The notes beneath the pieces were generated by a model. It had not been told where the DNA came from, did no database searches, and saw only the letters and a program-made list of their open reading frames with translations. Shown here one piece after another: positions 20,837 through 31,290 of a DNA stretch of 64,000 bases. The stretch is from Adiantum capillus-veneris (lineage: Eukaryota; Streptophyta; Polypodiopsida; Polypodiales; Pteridaceae), in the NCBI GenBank assembly GCA_014529385.2, contig CM043966.1, positions 88,504,587 through 88,568,586 on the forward strand, in the 5' to 3' direction. The stretch's first letter is position 1. Each line of letters begins with the position of its first letter. A program made the position numbers and the translations under genes.

Positions 20837-21109
20837 TAGATTGAATTATTGTCCTCGGAGGTCAAATATGACCTATGGGACCAAACACACATTACAACGG
20901 TTGCGTTTTTGTGACAAATCGCATTGATACATATCACTTAAGGACTGAGGGTTCATTGGGAAGATGAAAAGGGGGGAAGACAAAAACCTAGTGGGGGTCA
21001 TTTGTGGGGGGGAGTTGGTTTGGGTTGGGTTTTCGAAACTCCTGGATGATAGCTTTACCACCTTTGTAGACAGCCCATTTACCTTGTATGTGGGCTTCAT
21101 GTACCTTCT

Positions 21110-21110
<1 letters not shown>

Positions 21111-21168
<58 letters not shown>
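21111..21168. repeat. Compound (GT)n-(GA)n microsatellite
   Basis: GT run to 21128 followed without a gap by GA units to 21168. Confidence 0.95.
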
Positions 21169-21172
<4 letters not shown>

Positions 21173-21701
21173 GCTGTAGTTGTCTCGCTATCATTGCAGC
21201 CTCCACTTCACATAGTACATGCACACCCACCTTAGAACTCATAGCACTTGGAACTTGGAACTATAGCTTTGGTGATCTCCATTGGCAGGCCGAGCAACCC
21301 CAAAGGATTTCTTCTTGCCCATGTGCAAGTTGATCATGTCCACTGTTCTTCTCGAGGGACTTTGATACCCCTATTGACAACTCGACGATTTGGGGCAATT
21401 TGTTGTAGGGCTATCCACATGCTACAATGGCAGATGCATCACCTCACTTCCACGAACGTCCACAACCCATGAACATCCACAAATCACGTTTCAAGGTGAA
21501 TTGTTTCGGGTTTCAGAATGTTTCAGGTCGTTTAGGTCTGAAACATTTTGCGGTTACATTGGCTTGAAAAAAACGTAGGTTAAAAACTTTCAAGGATGTT
21601 GCTTCATTTTCACCTTCCAGGAAAAACTACTCTCGAGCGTCTAAAAAATCAGTTAGTTTTTTTTAGAACACTCAATTTTGTATGGATACATTTTTTTGTT
21701 G

Positions 21702-21702
21702 A

Positions 21703-21783
<81 letters not shown>

Positions 21784-21822
21784 ATGTTATATTAACATCT
21801 TGAAAGGCCAAAATGACGTGAG

Positions 21823-21889
<67 letters not shown>
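21702..21889. repeat. Compound (TG)n-(GA)n followed by a second long (GA)n
   Basis: TG run at 21702-21730, GA at 21738-21781, a 44-bp unique spacer, then GA at 21826-21889 (about 32 units). This is one of the two longest purine tracts in the window. Confidence 0.95.
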
Positions 21890-21892
<3 letters not shown>

Positions 21893-22792
21893 TATGGTTG
21901 AATATGGGTTTGGTTGTATGCGTGGTGGCGAAGGTGATTGTCACAGTCGATTGTGGCGCTTTTTGGGGGAACACCATTACGCTCAACATTGTATGGGCAG
22001 GAATGCACTCCTTCGCATGCACACGCATGTAGCGCAATGGTATGTGCAGCGCCCCTAGCTTCAGAGGTTTTAGGTTTGGCCTCAATGCGTGCAAATCGTA
22101 TGTTGACCTTTTGGTCAAAGAATTCCAAGCGGGTTGCTTTCGATTAAAACCAGGAAGGGTTGCTTTGCCATGAGGAAAACAGGTCCATAATTAACGAAAT
22201 CCAAGAGGGCTATGCAAGTTGCGAGTGTATATCTGTGTATGTGTGTGTGTGAGTGTGTATGTGTATGGGGAAGGATGGCGGCCAACAAGTACCCATGCCG
22301 TCACCTTCATTCATGGGTCACAACCTTCATTTTTTCAACTACAATGATTTTTTGCTGTTTCCATCAATTGCATCCCCTGCTCCAATGTCTCCCCTATTTC
22401 CTTTGAGAATCACTACATGCCTGCCATCATAAGCCATGGTCATACCTAGATGGGCTGTTCTCCTCCTCACATACTTAGCTATGTAGTCCTTCCTTCTCTG
22501 GGGCTATGTGAGGCCGTAAGTCATAGGTATATTGATAATGATTTGCAATGGCTATCTTTTACGTTGCATTATACCACATTCATGCTCCATGGCATGTTTT
22601 TGCTGTGGCATACTAAATTGTTATTACATGTATATAACCATAGCTAGATATCCCTGGCATGCATCCCTGGCATGCATCATGTGTTGAAATTAGAGTGTAG
22701 GCTAAAGCCACCGATGGCAAGCACTTTCCAAGCTCATTAGTCAATATGGAAGGTGTCCAATAGCATAGGTATGATGAGTCTTGTGAAAACAT

Positions 22793-22794
<2 letters not shown>

Positions 22795-22841
<47 letters not shown>
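22795..22841. repeat. (CT)n microsatellite
   Basis: Perfect CT run of about 23 units, followed at about 22881-22921 by (CTT)n and a further CT run. Confidence 0.95.
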
Positions 22842-22842
<1 letters not shown>

Positions 22843-22959
22843 AAGGTCTCTTGAGATAGTTTCCTACGACGTTAAAACTCCCTTCTTCTTCTTCTTCTCC
22901 TCTCTCTCTCTCTCTCTCTCCCTCCTAGCTACCATTTCTTCAAGCCGTTGAAAGGCATT

Positions 22960-23660
22960 TCCAGTACTCACCTTGCTCCTCCTCCTCTATGTCAAACATT
23001 GTAAGCGGTATGGCCTTGATGTCTACGATCAAACCAATCTTTCCCTCTATGCCGCTCTATCCCTCTTCCTCCCCTCCTCCACGAATGTGATTTTGCCATT
23101 GATCGTGCCAACATTAATGTCCTCCCCACTTTCTTATTTTCATCCCTCCATGGGCTCAAGGAATGACTTGAGTGTGATTTCTATGTCTCGCTTTGGCATC
23201 CATAATATTCTCCAAAATCTCTTTTGCATCCCTCTATGGGTTTAAGGAGTGGGTGTAATGTTTGCCTCTCTCCCTTTGACACCCATGATAGCCTAGGAAT
23301 TCTTCCAAAATGCAAGCATGCCTTTCTCCTCAAGTGCGTTGATACGTGTCTTGGTAGCCACACCACATGCCTTTTATGCCAAAACAAAGTTGACGCTGAC
23401 GGTGTCTTCATTGTGAAGGACTTTCATCAATATTTAAAGCCAACATCGATGAGCTCTATTGAAATTCCAATGCAAGGAGGCCATCGTTAGTTGCACGTAA
23501 TTCAAATCTTGAAGCCTTTATCGGAATTCATAGAGCATGGGAGGAAAATAGCTTTCAATCAATAGAAGTTCACAAAACACTTGGGCACTGCATCATACTC
23601 AAAGATGCCTTTTTTGAACATTGGTGGAGTTACTTTTAACTGTCAGATGCACTCTTTCTA
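22960..23660 (+). pseudogene. ATL-type RING-H2 E3 ubiquitin ligase, pseudogene
   Basis: ATL proteins are membrane-anchored RING-H2 ubiquitin ligases. Pieces appear in order: a hydrophobic segment ending LLLLLYVKHCKRYG (about 22971), the GLD-like segment FAIDRANINVLPTFLFSSL then HGLKE followed by TGA (about 23090-23165), and the RING at 23250-23380. The RING reads CNVC, 15 residues, then CKHAFLLKC and TTCLLC. The His expected after HAF is Leu, so one zinc ligand is lost, and the conserved Trp is Cys. A C-terminal match, LGHCIILKDAFFEHWWS, follows near 23585-23630. Pieces fall in different frames, and the segment just before the RING appears partly duplicated (CATCCCTCTATGGG and CATCCCTCCATGGG). 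No intron is visible, which suits ATL genes. Confidence 0.75.
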
Positions 23661-24150
23661 AGCTTAGGAAAATATTCTATCTTGGATGGTGGCTTCAAAA
23701 AATAAGGTGCCGGCATCATCAAGCTCAAGCAACATGGATGTACCGACAAGACCATCAAGCTCGAAAATTCAAGACACATTTCTACCACTCCTATCAACAT
23801 CATAGAAGGTAGAAGTTGGGCTATTGAAATGGCAGCGATAGGGATTTCGAGGTTGTTGCATTGCTAAGTGTAGCCTTAAGGAATAAGCTATCACATCATT
23901 AAGGGAAAAATGAAATCTTGTCACACCTATGAACATCATTAAGCTAAGCTATGGAATTTGAGTGATGGGGATTTGAGGTTGTGGAGGATATCAAATGTGG
24001 CAAGCAAGATGGAAGAGGGGAGGAAAGAGAGATCTATTTTGGAAGTTAGGCAAGAAGAGGTGCGTTGACTCTGGCAAGAACACAACTTTGTTCTCTAATG
24101 AAGGTGCTACTTTTGCTGGTAATAAGAGAGTACATGGAGCCCATATTGTG

Positions 24151-24199
<49 letters not shown>

Positions 24200-24568
24200 C
24201 GCCAACCATGTCTTTTATGTTTGTTTTCTGGCCTGTCCAAAGGCAATACATATCTAATTAAGCTCAGAGAATCCACATAGCACCACTGGAGGCGACGTCA
24301 TTATACTATGTGAGCAAGGGGTTTGAGGGTAAGAGAAGCCATGCCGCCACCGAAGGCTCGAAGGCGGCACAATTTTATTAGTTGTATTAAAGTCATCCAA
24401 AATAAATTACAACCATCCCTGACCATACTCAAATGTGAGCTACGGCCGCCACTATACCTAACATAACACAAAAAGAAAACGTTCCAAGCAGTATTTAAAC
24501 TTTTCCAATGGTTTTACAGGGAACTCCGAAACCCGAATACAACCAATACTATAGCTGACGTGAGGGTT
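23661..24568. other. Intergenic, with (TG)n-(CG)n
   Basis: No gene recognised. (TG)n at 24154-24190 runs into (GC)n at 24191-24202. Confidence 0.5.
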
Positions 24569-25348
24569 TTACAGGGATTCCTCCAACCCATACACATGAA
24601 AACATAACCAAAACATATAGATGAGGAGATCCTTGGATGTCACCACACCACAGCGCTCTACCACCAAACCACACCACACCACACCATAGGACTTTGCTAC
24701 CACCCATCGGTGCGTCCAAATGAAGCCAAGTAGCCGAACCGCCAGCACGGCAAGGGAAACCATTGCCTGACATGCCAAGCCCGAACTTAAAGCCGTAGAG
24801 AATCGAATATGACGAGGAATATAACGAACCACGCTGCATCGAGAAATCACCACCAAAAATAGACTACAAATTGGATGAAGCATTGCCAATACCCCAACTC
24901 CATCCAAGATTTTCAAGGGGAGCCAAGCCCCTTCGCAAGGGTGTGCTCCTGCACTACACGGTCTAGAACCAACCAGATCCGCCATCCCAACAGTGCCAAC
25001 ACAACCACGATCGAAAGCAGACCACCCTGAGCCACACTCTACATGGCGTGTATTAACCCTTGTAGGAGTAAGGAAAGGTCGTCGCCCAGCCTTGGTTCCA
25101 AAAAGAAGGGAAACGCGAGGGGAAGAGCGCTTGAAAGAGAGCCACCAGACGAAGTATCCTCTCCTGGAGTACCGCCTTGATACGGGAGCACCGCTACACA
25201 CTTGTTGTAGGCACCGTCGACGACAGAGATCAGGACAAGGCCGCCCTCCCCTACAACAACCTCCAATGGGGGCCTTGCCCATGAGGCCCACATAGAGCGG
25301 AAGATGACGAAGTGCAGAACCCCTCTCACCTCTCCATTGCAAACTCAT
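24569..25348 (-). CDS. Unidentified 259-codon open frame, doubtful
   Basis: An uninterrupted minus-strand frame beginning MSLQWRGERGSALRHLPLYV and ending CFHVYGLEESL. It is Arg, Gly, Cys and Val rich, with a modest hydrophobic stretch near SLAVLAVRLLGFIW. I recognise no domain. The DNA below it, on the same strand, contains AATAAAATTGTGCCGCC-like sequence near 24370, resembling the 3' tail of a retroposed transcript. The frame may therefore be fortuitous within a retroposon 3' region. GC content is higher than in the neighbouring sequence. Low confidence that it is a gene. Confidence 0.2.
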   Translation of the reverse strand: MSLQWRGERGSALRHLPLYVGLMGKAPIGGCCRGGRPCPDLCRRRCLQQVCSGAPVSRRYSRRGYFVWWLSFKRSSPRVSLLFGTKAGRRPFLTPTRVNTRHVECGSGWSAFDRGCVGTVGMADLVGSRPCSAGAHPCEGAWLPLKILDGVGVLAMLHPICSLFLVVISRCSVVRYIPRHIRFSTALSSGLACQAMVSLAVLAVRLLGFIWTHRWVVAKSYGVVWCGLVVERCGVVTSKDLLIYMFWLCFHVYGLEESL

Positions 25349-26195
25349 TTTGTACTATTTTAGTGAAATCCTTTTTCCATTCGTCTTAAAGGGAATCAAA
25401 AGAGATACAATCTTTTTTTCGTTTGTTTTAAAGTAAATCAAAACAGATACTGCCCCAGAGAAAAAAAGGGTGAATACCTTTTACTTTTGCTTATCTCTTA
25501 AGTTATCATTAGAAGAAACTAATACATCTCATTTTGTACTATCTTAGTGAAATTGGCCAAAGGGGAAGAGGGTACTTGTAGGAAAGAGAGAGAGAGAGAG
25601 AGAACGAGATAGAGGGCGATATTTATGGATTAAGACCCAGCACCCCAAAAATTTTAAAAATTCCTAAGATTTTTTCATCTTTTTTCCTTTTTGACAACCG
25701 AGCTCCGTTTTTGAGTGCTTTGTCGAAAATTAATGAAACAATCCATCTCCAAAGCTAACATGACCAACTCTAGTTGTATGATCTTGTATTGATAGACAAT
25801 CAATCGTTCTTATGAAAAGCTACAAATTTTTTTATCTTTGAAGATTTATCTCGCAGCCACCGGGGTATGTTGTGAATTGCCAAAAAATTTAAAAGGCGGC
25901 ATTTTGGGAATGTATAACAAAGTATTGGGAAAGCTCTTGGAATTTTTGAATTTGGAGGCGAAACAAAATGGAATGCCAATTTCGAGGTAGTAGTTCGAGG
26001 AGAGAGAGGGGGGAGAAAGAGAAAGAGCTACCATGTGCAAGCGGATTTTTTTTTTCGTGGTGTTGATGGGAGGCGTGCCATTTGGAGGTGCAAATATAGG
26101 CATTGACCAATAAAGACGAGATTATAACCCAGTGGTTCTGTTCTCCGTCCACCTCTAGACCGAGGTGTGGGGGAATTGGACATGACTAAAGAATG
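25349..26195. other. Intergenic, with a 183-bp spaced repeat
   Basis: ATTTTGTACTAT(T/C)TTAGTGAAAT occurs at about 25346 and 25529. TTAAAGGGAATCAAAAGAGA (25386) and a weaker copy near 25430 match the repeat core seen 3' of the TNL. A short (GA)n lies at about 25585-25602. No gene seen. Confidence 0.5.
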
Positions 26196-26213
26196 AGAGA
26201 TAGTTTACGGTGT

Positions 26214-26218
<5 letters not shown>

Positions 26219-26271
<53 letters not shown>
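26219..26271. repeat. (GA)n microsatellite
   Basis: Perfect run of about 26 units, lying immediately 5' of the CACTA transposase relic (first in-frame ATG at 26274). Confidence 0.95.
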
Positions 26272-26273
<2 letters not shown>

Positions 26274-26275
<2 letters not shown>

Positions 26276-28375
26276 GGAGGATGCTAAAAGAAGATTAAAT
26301 TTATATCCAGGTTATAAGGTTTTTACCTTCATTATGAGTAGTGACGAGGATGTGGGGCCGTCCAATCGAAACACCTATCTCTCAACAAGGATCTTATATC
26401 CTTGTAATCAATGCAAGCATGCTGTGCGACGGACAAGACGCGTTTCTTTGCAACAAGTTTGAGAATTTGGCGAGTTCGATCCATCTATTATAGATCGAGT
26501 TGTTGCCAATTATAACTTGTCGAACTTTGACGCTGGCCAACAAGTAGCAATCTTGCAACACAAGAAACGTGTGCGCAGGCGCTTTGGTCAAGCAGCATGC
26601 GTGAGGCCACAAGATGTAGCCTCTGACAGCTCGGAGGATGATCATGCAGACCACATTCCCAACAAGGCAATGTTTGAGCCCGAGATCGATGAAATGATCG
26701 AGACGATCATGGATTCAGAATCACTTATCTATGATGATATGAAAATTGAAGTCGATACGCCCTTGTATGATGAAGCACGTGTGTCTAGATTGAATGCGCT
26801 CCTAGTTCTTCTCAACATGCAAGCAAAGTTTGGATGGAATAACACTAGCGTCACAACGTTTTTCAGGTGATCTGTTACAATGTGTGCTTTAATAAAAAAC
26901 TCTAGATATATAATGATCTGATAGATTACTTACACAAGTGTATCGCATTTTTTTCGCTGTGTAGATTGCTCAAAGAGCACATATTGCCAGCTGATAATGT
27001 GATGCCAAATTTCAGAGAGGAAGTAAGAAAGATCTTGCGAAACTTTGGGATGGATTACAATTCGATTCACGCTTGTCCTAACGATTGTATTCTTTTTAGA
27101 GGGGAATATAGACATGGAGAAGTGTCTGAAATGTGATTCCGAGATATATCGAGTAGATCTCCACGAAACAAAAATTCCACAAAAGGTTTTGCGACATTTT
27201 TCTCTGCTTCCTCACATCAAGCATTTCTTCGAATGTAAATACATGGCCGCCCTAGCATCATGACATAAGGAGAATAAATCTTCGGATAGTGTGCTACGGA
27301 TTCCTGCAGATTGCGCAGCTTGGAAACATATAGATGAAACATGATCGGATTTTGCCAGGGACACTCAAAATTTACGCTTAGGACTGGCTATGGATGACGT
27401 AAATCCATTTGGTCAAAGTTCAACATCTTATAGTGTATGGCCCGTTGTCATCGTCAACTACAACATTCCCCCGTGGTTGACTACCAAGAAGGGGCACCTG
27501 TGGCTAAGCTTGATTGTGTCAGGCGGTATAAAGTGAAGAATATGGATGTGTATCTTTGTCTACTATTGGAAGAGCTACAACAATTGTGGATTGGCATAGA
27601 AGTGGTGGATATGAGCCGACACACAGGTCGACAGAATGCTTGGATCAGAGGCATTTTAATGTGGACCATGCATGACTATCCCAGACTAACAGAATGCTCA
27701 CGTGATTTACACTCAAACTCAAACATTGTAAATCTTGGTTTTTCTCAAGCTTATCTATTGTCATGTGTATACATGCAGGGCTTCAAACAAGCGGATATAG
27801 AGCATGTGTCACATTTGGACCTAGGCTGAATGCACGTCGGTCGTTCTCATTGAAGAAGCAAATCTACGAAGGTCATCAAGCGTATCTTCCAGAGCATCAT
27901 GTGTTACGCGATGGCTTTTTGGGAAAAGAGCCACCGAGGATGTTTGCACAAGCATGGTTAGAGCAAAAGGAGATGTGTGATGATGGTTTGCCCCCAGGGA
28001 TGAAGAGACTCTCTCTATGGTACGAGTTACCATATTGGCCCCGACTCATGATCAATTACTTGCTCGATCCAATGCACATATTCAAGAATGTGGATAATTT
28101 GCTATGGGACGATCTGACCGGTAAGAAAGATACTTTGGGAGTGAGGGTTGACCTTAGAAATGTGGATCGTATAGAGAAATATTGGTTGCAAACAGCATCC
28201 GATGGATCGATAAAACTCCCTAAAGCGCCATAGATTTTCATAGGAGCCCAAGAACGCAAAGTAAAAGAGACCATTGGATCTGTGCGGACCCCCACTAGCG
28301 TAATGCACTCGCTCCAAACCTTTAAATTTTCAAGGTGCATTAAAGTGAGTTGCAGGTAATGGGTGCTCCGTGACG
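26274..28375 (+). pseudogene. CACTA (En/Spm) TNP2-like transposase, decayed
   Basis: TNP2-type transposases mobilise CACTA elements. From ATG 26274 the frame gives CNQCKHAVRRTRRV, then FDPSIIDRVVANYN after a stop at 26461. It continues to LNALLVLLNMQAKFGWNNTS. An intron fits at 26867-26964 (TTTTTCAG/GTGATC to GTGTAG/ATTG). The next exon has VRKILRNFGMDYNSIHACPNDC, then after a frameshift near 27100 MEKCLKCDSEIYRVDL, LRHFSLLPHIKHFFEC, IPADCAAWKHIDET and LRLGLAMDDVNPFG. After another shift come MDVYLCLLLEELQQLW and IRGILMWTMHDYPRL. A second intron fits at 27702-27778, leading to GYRACVTFGPRLNARRS and YWPRLMINYLLDPMHIFKNV. The stops at 27261, near 27345 and at 28231 are one transition from TGG. 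CACTA termini were not located. Confidence 0.8.
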
Positions 28376-28879
28376 GCAAATGGGGGTTGAGAAAGTGGCA
28401 TGGCTCCCCTTTGCAACATGTTGTATCCTAGTCTAGAGAAGGCTAAGCCTTTGGTGGCGGGCTGGTGCTCAATTTGACAATCGCATTCGCTTTTTTTGGT
28501 GGAGGCTCCTTGGCGGCCCGTGGTGGAGTGCTTGGACTCCTCCCTTGTGAGACTTGCTCTCCGGTATGGTGTTTCTTTGTTCCTCATTTTTGACACCTTA
28601 GATCGTGTTTGGAGAGGGTCTTCTATGTGGCAGAGGGATGGCCTTTGTGGCAACCATTTCATGTCTTGTTGGTGGGTGTTTCTATTCAAGGGTGGTTGCC
28701 TTGTCATCCTGCGTATTTGTATGCTTGGTATTGTGATTTTCGGCTTGAGGGGTTTTTCCATTTGGGGGGGCACTCCGATGGGATACTGTGGGAACCTCAA
28801 GTTTTACATTGCTTATGTATTGTGCCCTAATATTGTGATGATGTGTGATGCCATGGCTATCTTTGCAATTTTTTTTTTA

Positions 28880-28935
28880 TTTCTACTCTATTATACACTC
28901 ATAGTTTGTGAGTTTTAGGGAAAAATAAAGGATCG
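28880..28935 (+). repeat. LINE/retroposon-like 3' tail (family with 36.4 and 36.9 kb)
   Basis: The sequence TTATACACTC...TTTGTGAGTTTT followed by an A-rich run resembles the tails at 36425-36470 and 36912-36975. See the findings for the comparison. Confidence 0.4.
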
Positions 28936-28990
28936 ATTCACTTTTTCTTGAAACAATATGTAATTGCTTTTGGATGGCTGCCACGTTGTT

Positions 28991-29029
<39 letters not shown>

Positions 29030-29184
29030 TTGGTTCATTTTGGGGCTATTCGAAACCAGTGTTTGCAAAAAATCAAGGTTTATTGTATTTTAAACTAGTT
29101 AAAATTATAAAATCGTAGATAGATTCCAAGCTTGCCTTACAGAAAACCACCAGAATTTCTTAACTTTTAGCATAAATGCCATCA

Positions 29185-29300
29185 ATTCTTGATTGGTTGA
29201 GTACTCGATCTCCATGACTTGGGTCATGGATTCGAGTGCGACCAGGCAACTTTGTACGCTCATAAGGACATTTGCTTTTGGCTCACATAGGAGTTGTGAG
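29185..29300 (+). mobile_element. Possible tRNA-derived SINE fragment
   Basis: An A-box-like TGGTTGAGTAC at 29194-29204 and a B-box-like GGATTCGAGTGC at 29228-29239 are spaced roughly as in tRNA promoters. No tRNA fold, tail or target duplication was established. Confidence 0.3.
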
Positions 29301-29983
29301 ATTGGAACAAAAAAAAGAACCGTCAATTCTTCAAATTTTGACTTAAAAAACGAAAGTGTCTTTAGTGTATTTCTTATTTACTTTAAAATTATTTTGATTA
29401 GAAGAAAAGATTTGAAACCCTCTTTGAGACCTCCTTGTTGGAGCTATATATGGTTCACTCTACTCAACTTGGTCTCACCTATATATTTGTATCTTGTTTT
29501 CAATATGAATCAGTTTTTGGGAGCGTACATGGTGTGTCTCTTGTCTCTTCTCTCTCTCTCTCTTTCCCCCTAGCTACATCTCAACATGATATTAGAGTGG
29601 CAATGATCATACGACAATTCAATTCATGGTGACAAAACTGAGTATGTGTATGCAATTTGCATGCAAAATTCAGAATTGCTACAAATTTTATTTTTGAGGA
29701 TTGATTCTTATTAAATGTGGTTGTTTGTGTTAAGAAGAACATGATTAGTGTTTTATGTGGCGTTTATCGCTAATCGATATGGTTAATTTTTTGTTATGTT
29801 TGTTTGTTGATTTGTCTTTCGATAGAAATCTGCTCTTTTTCCAAGGTTGAAGGTCTGTGTACCATTTCTTGGACTCTGAGATAATGTCGTCATATCGAAA
29901 GCCCTTGAGCATTGAAAGTCATAAAATCAGTTTAGGGCATGTAACGAATTTCATTAGGTTCCATAGTCCATATTTTTCCTTTA

Positions 29984-30027
<44 letters not shown>

Positions 30028-30708
30028 GGGCAACACCCTACTGGAGGCAGTGGGAGTCTCACTGTCCTGGTTATAAAGATGAACTTTCTTGCTTTCTAGG
30101 TAGGCCTTCTTAAATTCTTTAGCATTTGTTAGGCCGGATTCACAATTATCCTGGCATGCTTAGAGGACAAAAAAAAGCAACCAATAAGAGTTTCCACATT
30201 GGAATGGGTGTCCGCAACTATTTCACACAAAGCTCAAGGGCGGACAATAGTGGGGACGTGGCAGTCTAGTCACAAACATGCAGGCCTTTGTGATGCCCCC
30301 CCCCCCCGGAATATAAAATAGGGCACCATCAATATTCTAAAGGAATGTTGTGCATGGAGACCAAGTGTGTGTAGACATGTCTAATGAGCTATCCAAGCTA
30401 GCCAACCACCTTCACCACCCTCCAAGTGAGAAATAGAATTGAGGTCCGATCAATTGTGAATTTGTAAGCCCAAGAGAAAACGGTGCTCACATTGTGAGCG
30501 TCCATGTAACAACCCATACAAGAGATGGGCGGTGCCCGTTTGCAAAGCCACCCTTATGCTTGTTTGTTTCATAATGCCAATTTTTTTGTATGCTCTTTTT
30601 TTGAAGTTTGTAAATGAGTCCTTTTCGTTTTTTTTCAGGCTTTCTTTGTTTTTAAAGGTTGATGAATACGTCTTGAAGCACAAAAGAATGCATAGTAATG
30701 ACTCATAC

Positions 30709-30740
<32 letters not shown>

Positions 30741-30752
30741 CTTCAATTATAT

Positions 30753-30811
30753 GTGTGCCACAAGTCATCTAGCTTTGGCCTGCAAAGTAAGCTAGATGAC
30801 TTGCGGCACAC
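30753..30811. ncRNA. Foldback with a 36-nt inverted copy of the adjacent glycosyltransferase exon
   Basis: Arms at 30753-30775 and 30789-30811 are inverted repeats of 23 nt with one mismatch (left arm GTGCCACAAGTCATCTAGCT), separated by a 13-nt loop. The plus-strand stretch 30772-30807 is the exact reverse complement of 31398-31433, inside the last exon of the minus-strand glycosyltransferase gene. The foldback is about 480 bp beyond that gene's stop codon, so it could lie in its 3' UTR or just past it. Such structures are what the inverted-duplication model predicts for young plant microRNA genes. Transcription is unproven, and ncRNA is used only as the nearest category. Confidence 0.45.
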
Positions 30812-31290
30812 GAAGGCTTGATTACTTTCATCTATGTATGCTTCCTCATAAGAACAAGCTCCTAACATAATGTTAGCTGATCCCTGCACATGTTTCCCTA
30901 TCTACTAACATAATATGGCGGAGTACATAACCCTTTACACGTGTCTCTCTCTACGAGATGAAGGCTAAACGCCAAGTGAGATGAATGGGAGAGGAAGAGA
31001 GAGAGAGGCGGCCAACGGCGGCCGGTAGTACTCGTGCATAATAAATCTCAACTAATTGCTTCCACCTTAATAGCAAGGCATTGTTGCCTACTATCTGCAT
31101 CAATGTTGAACAAGTAGCAGTGTCTTGTCACTTGCCATCCTCCGTGTTTCTTAGAGATTTCCACTTTGGCTAGTAGGTAATTTTGTGTATGTATAATATT
31201 GATGTTGGCTTTTATAGTACACCTCACTGACATTTACAGTTGATGTCATATTTTATGTAACTTTTCTCGCACATTGCCCATCCAATTAGA

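Larger units (their letters stand above)
17042..22958. other. Microsatellite-rich intergenic region
   Basis: About 5.9 kb without a supportable gene. All frames here are short or consist of Arg-Glu or Leu-Ser dipeptide runs from (GA)n/(CT)n. Imperfect copies of GGGAATCAAAAGAGATAC recur at about 18180 and 18245. The string TTTGGTTTCAAAAATACCCA recurs at about 18942 and 20028. Confidence 0.5.
28376..30750. other. Intergenic, microsatellites and retroposon scraps
   Basis: (CT)n at 28994-29026 and 29987-30025, and a TG-GA compound repeat at 30709-30740. A possible SINE and a LINE-like 3' tail are listed separately. The plus-strand frame at 28496-28918 has no recognised domain. Confidence 0.5.
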
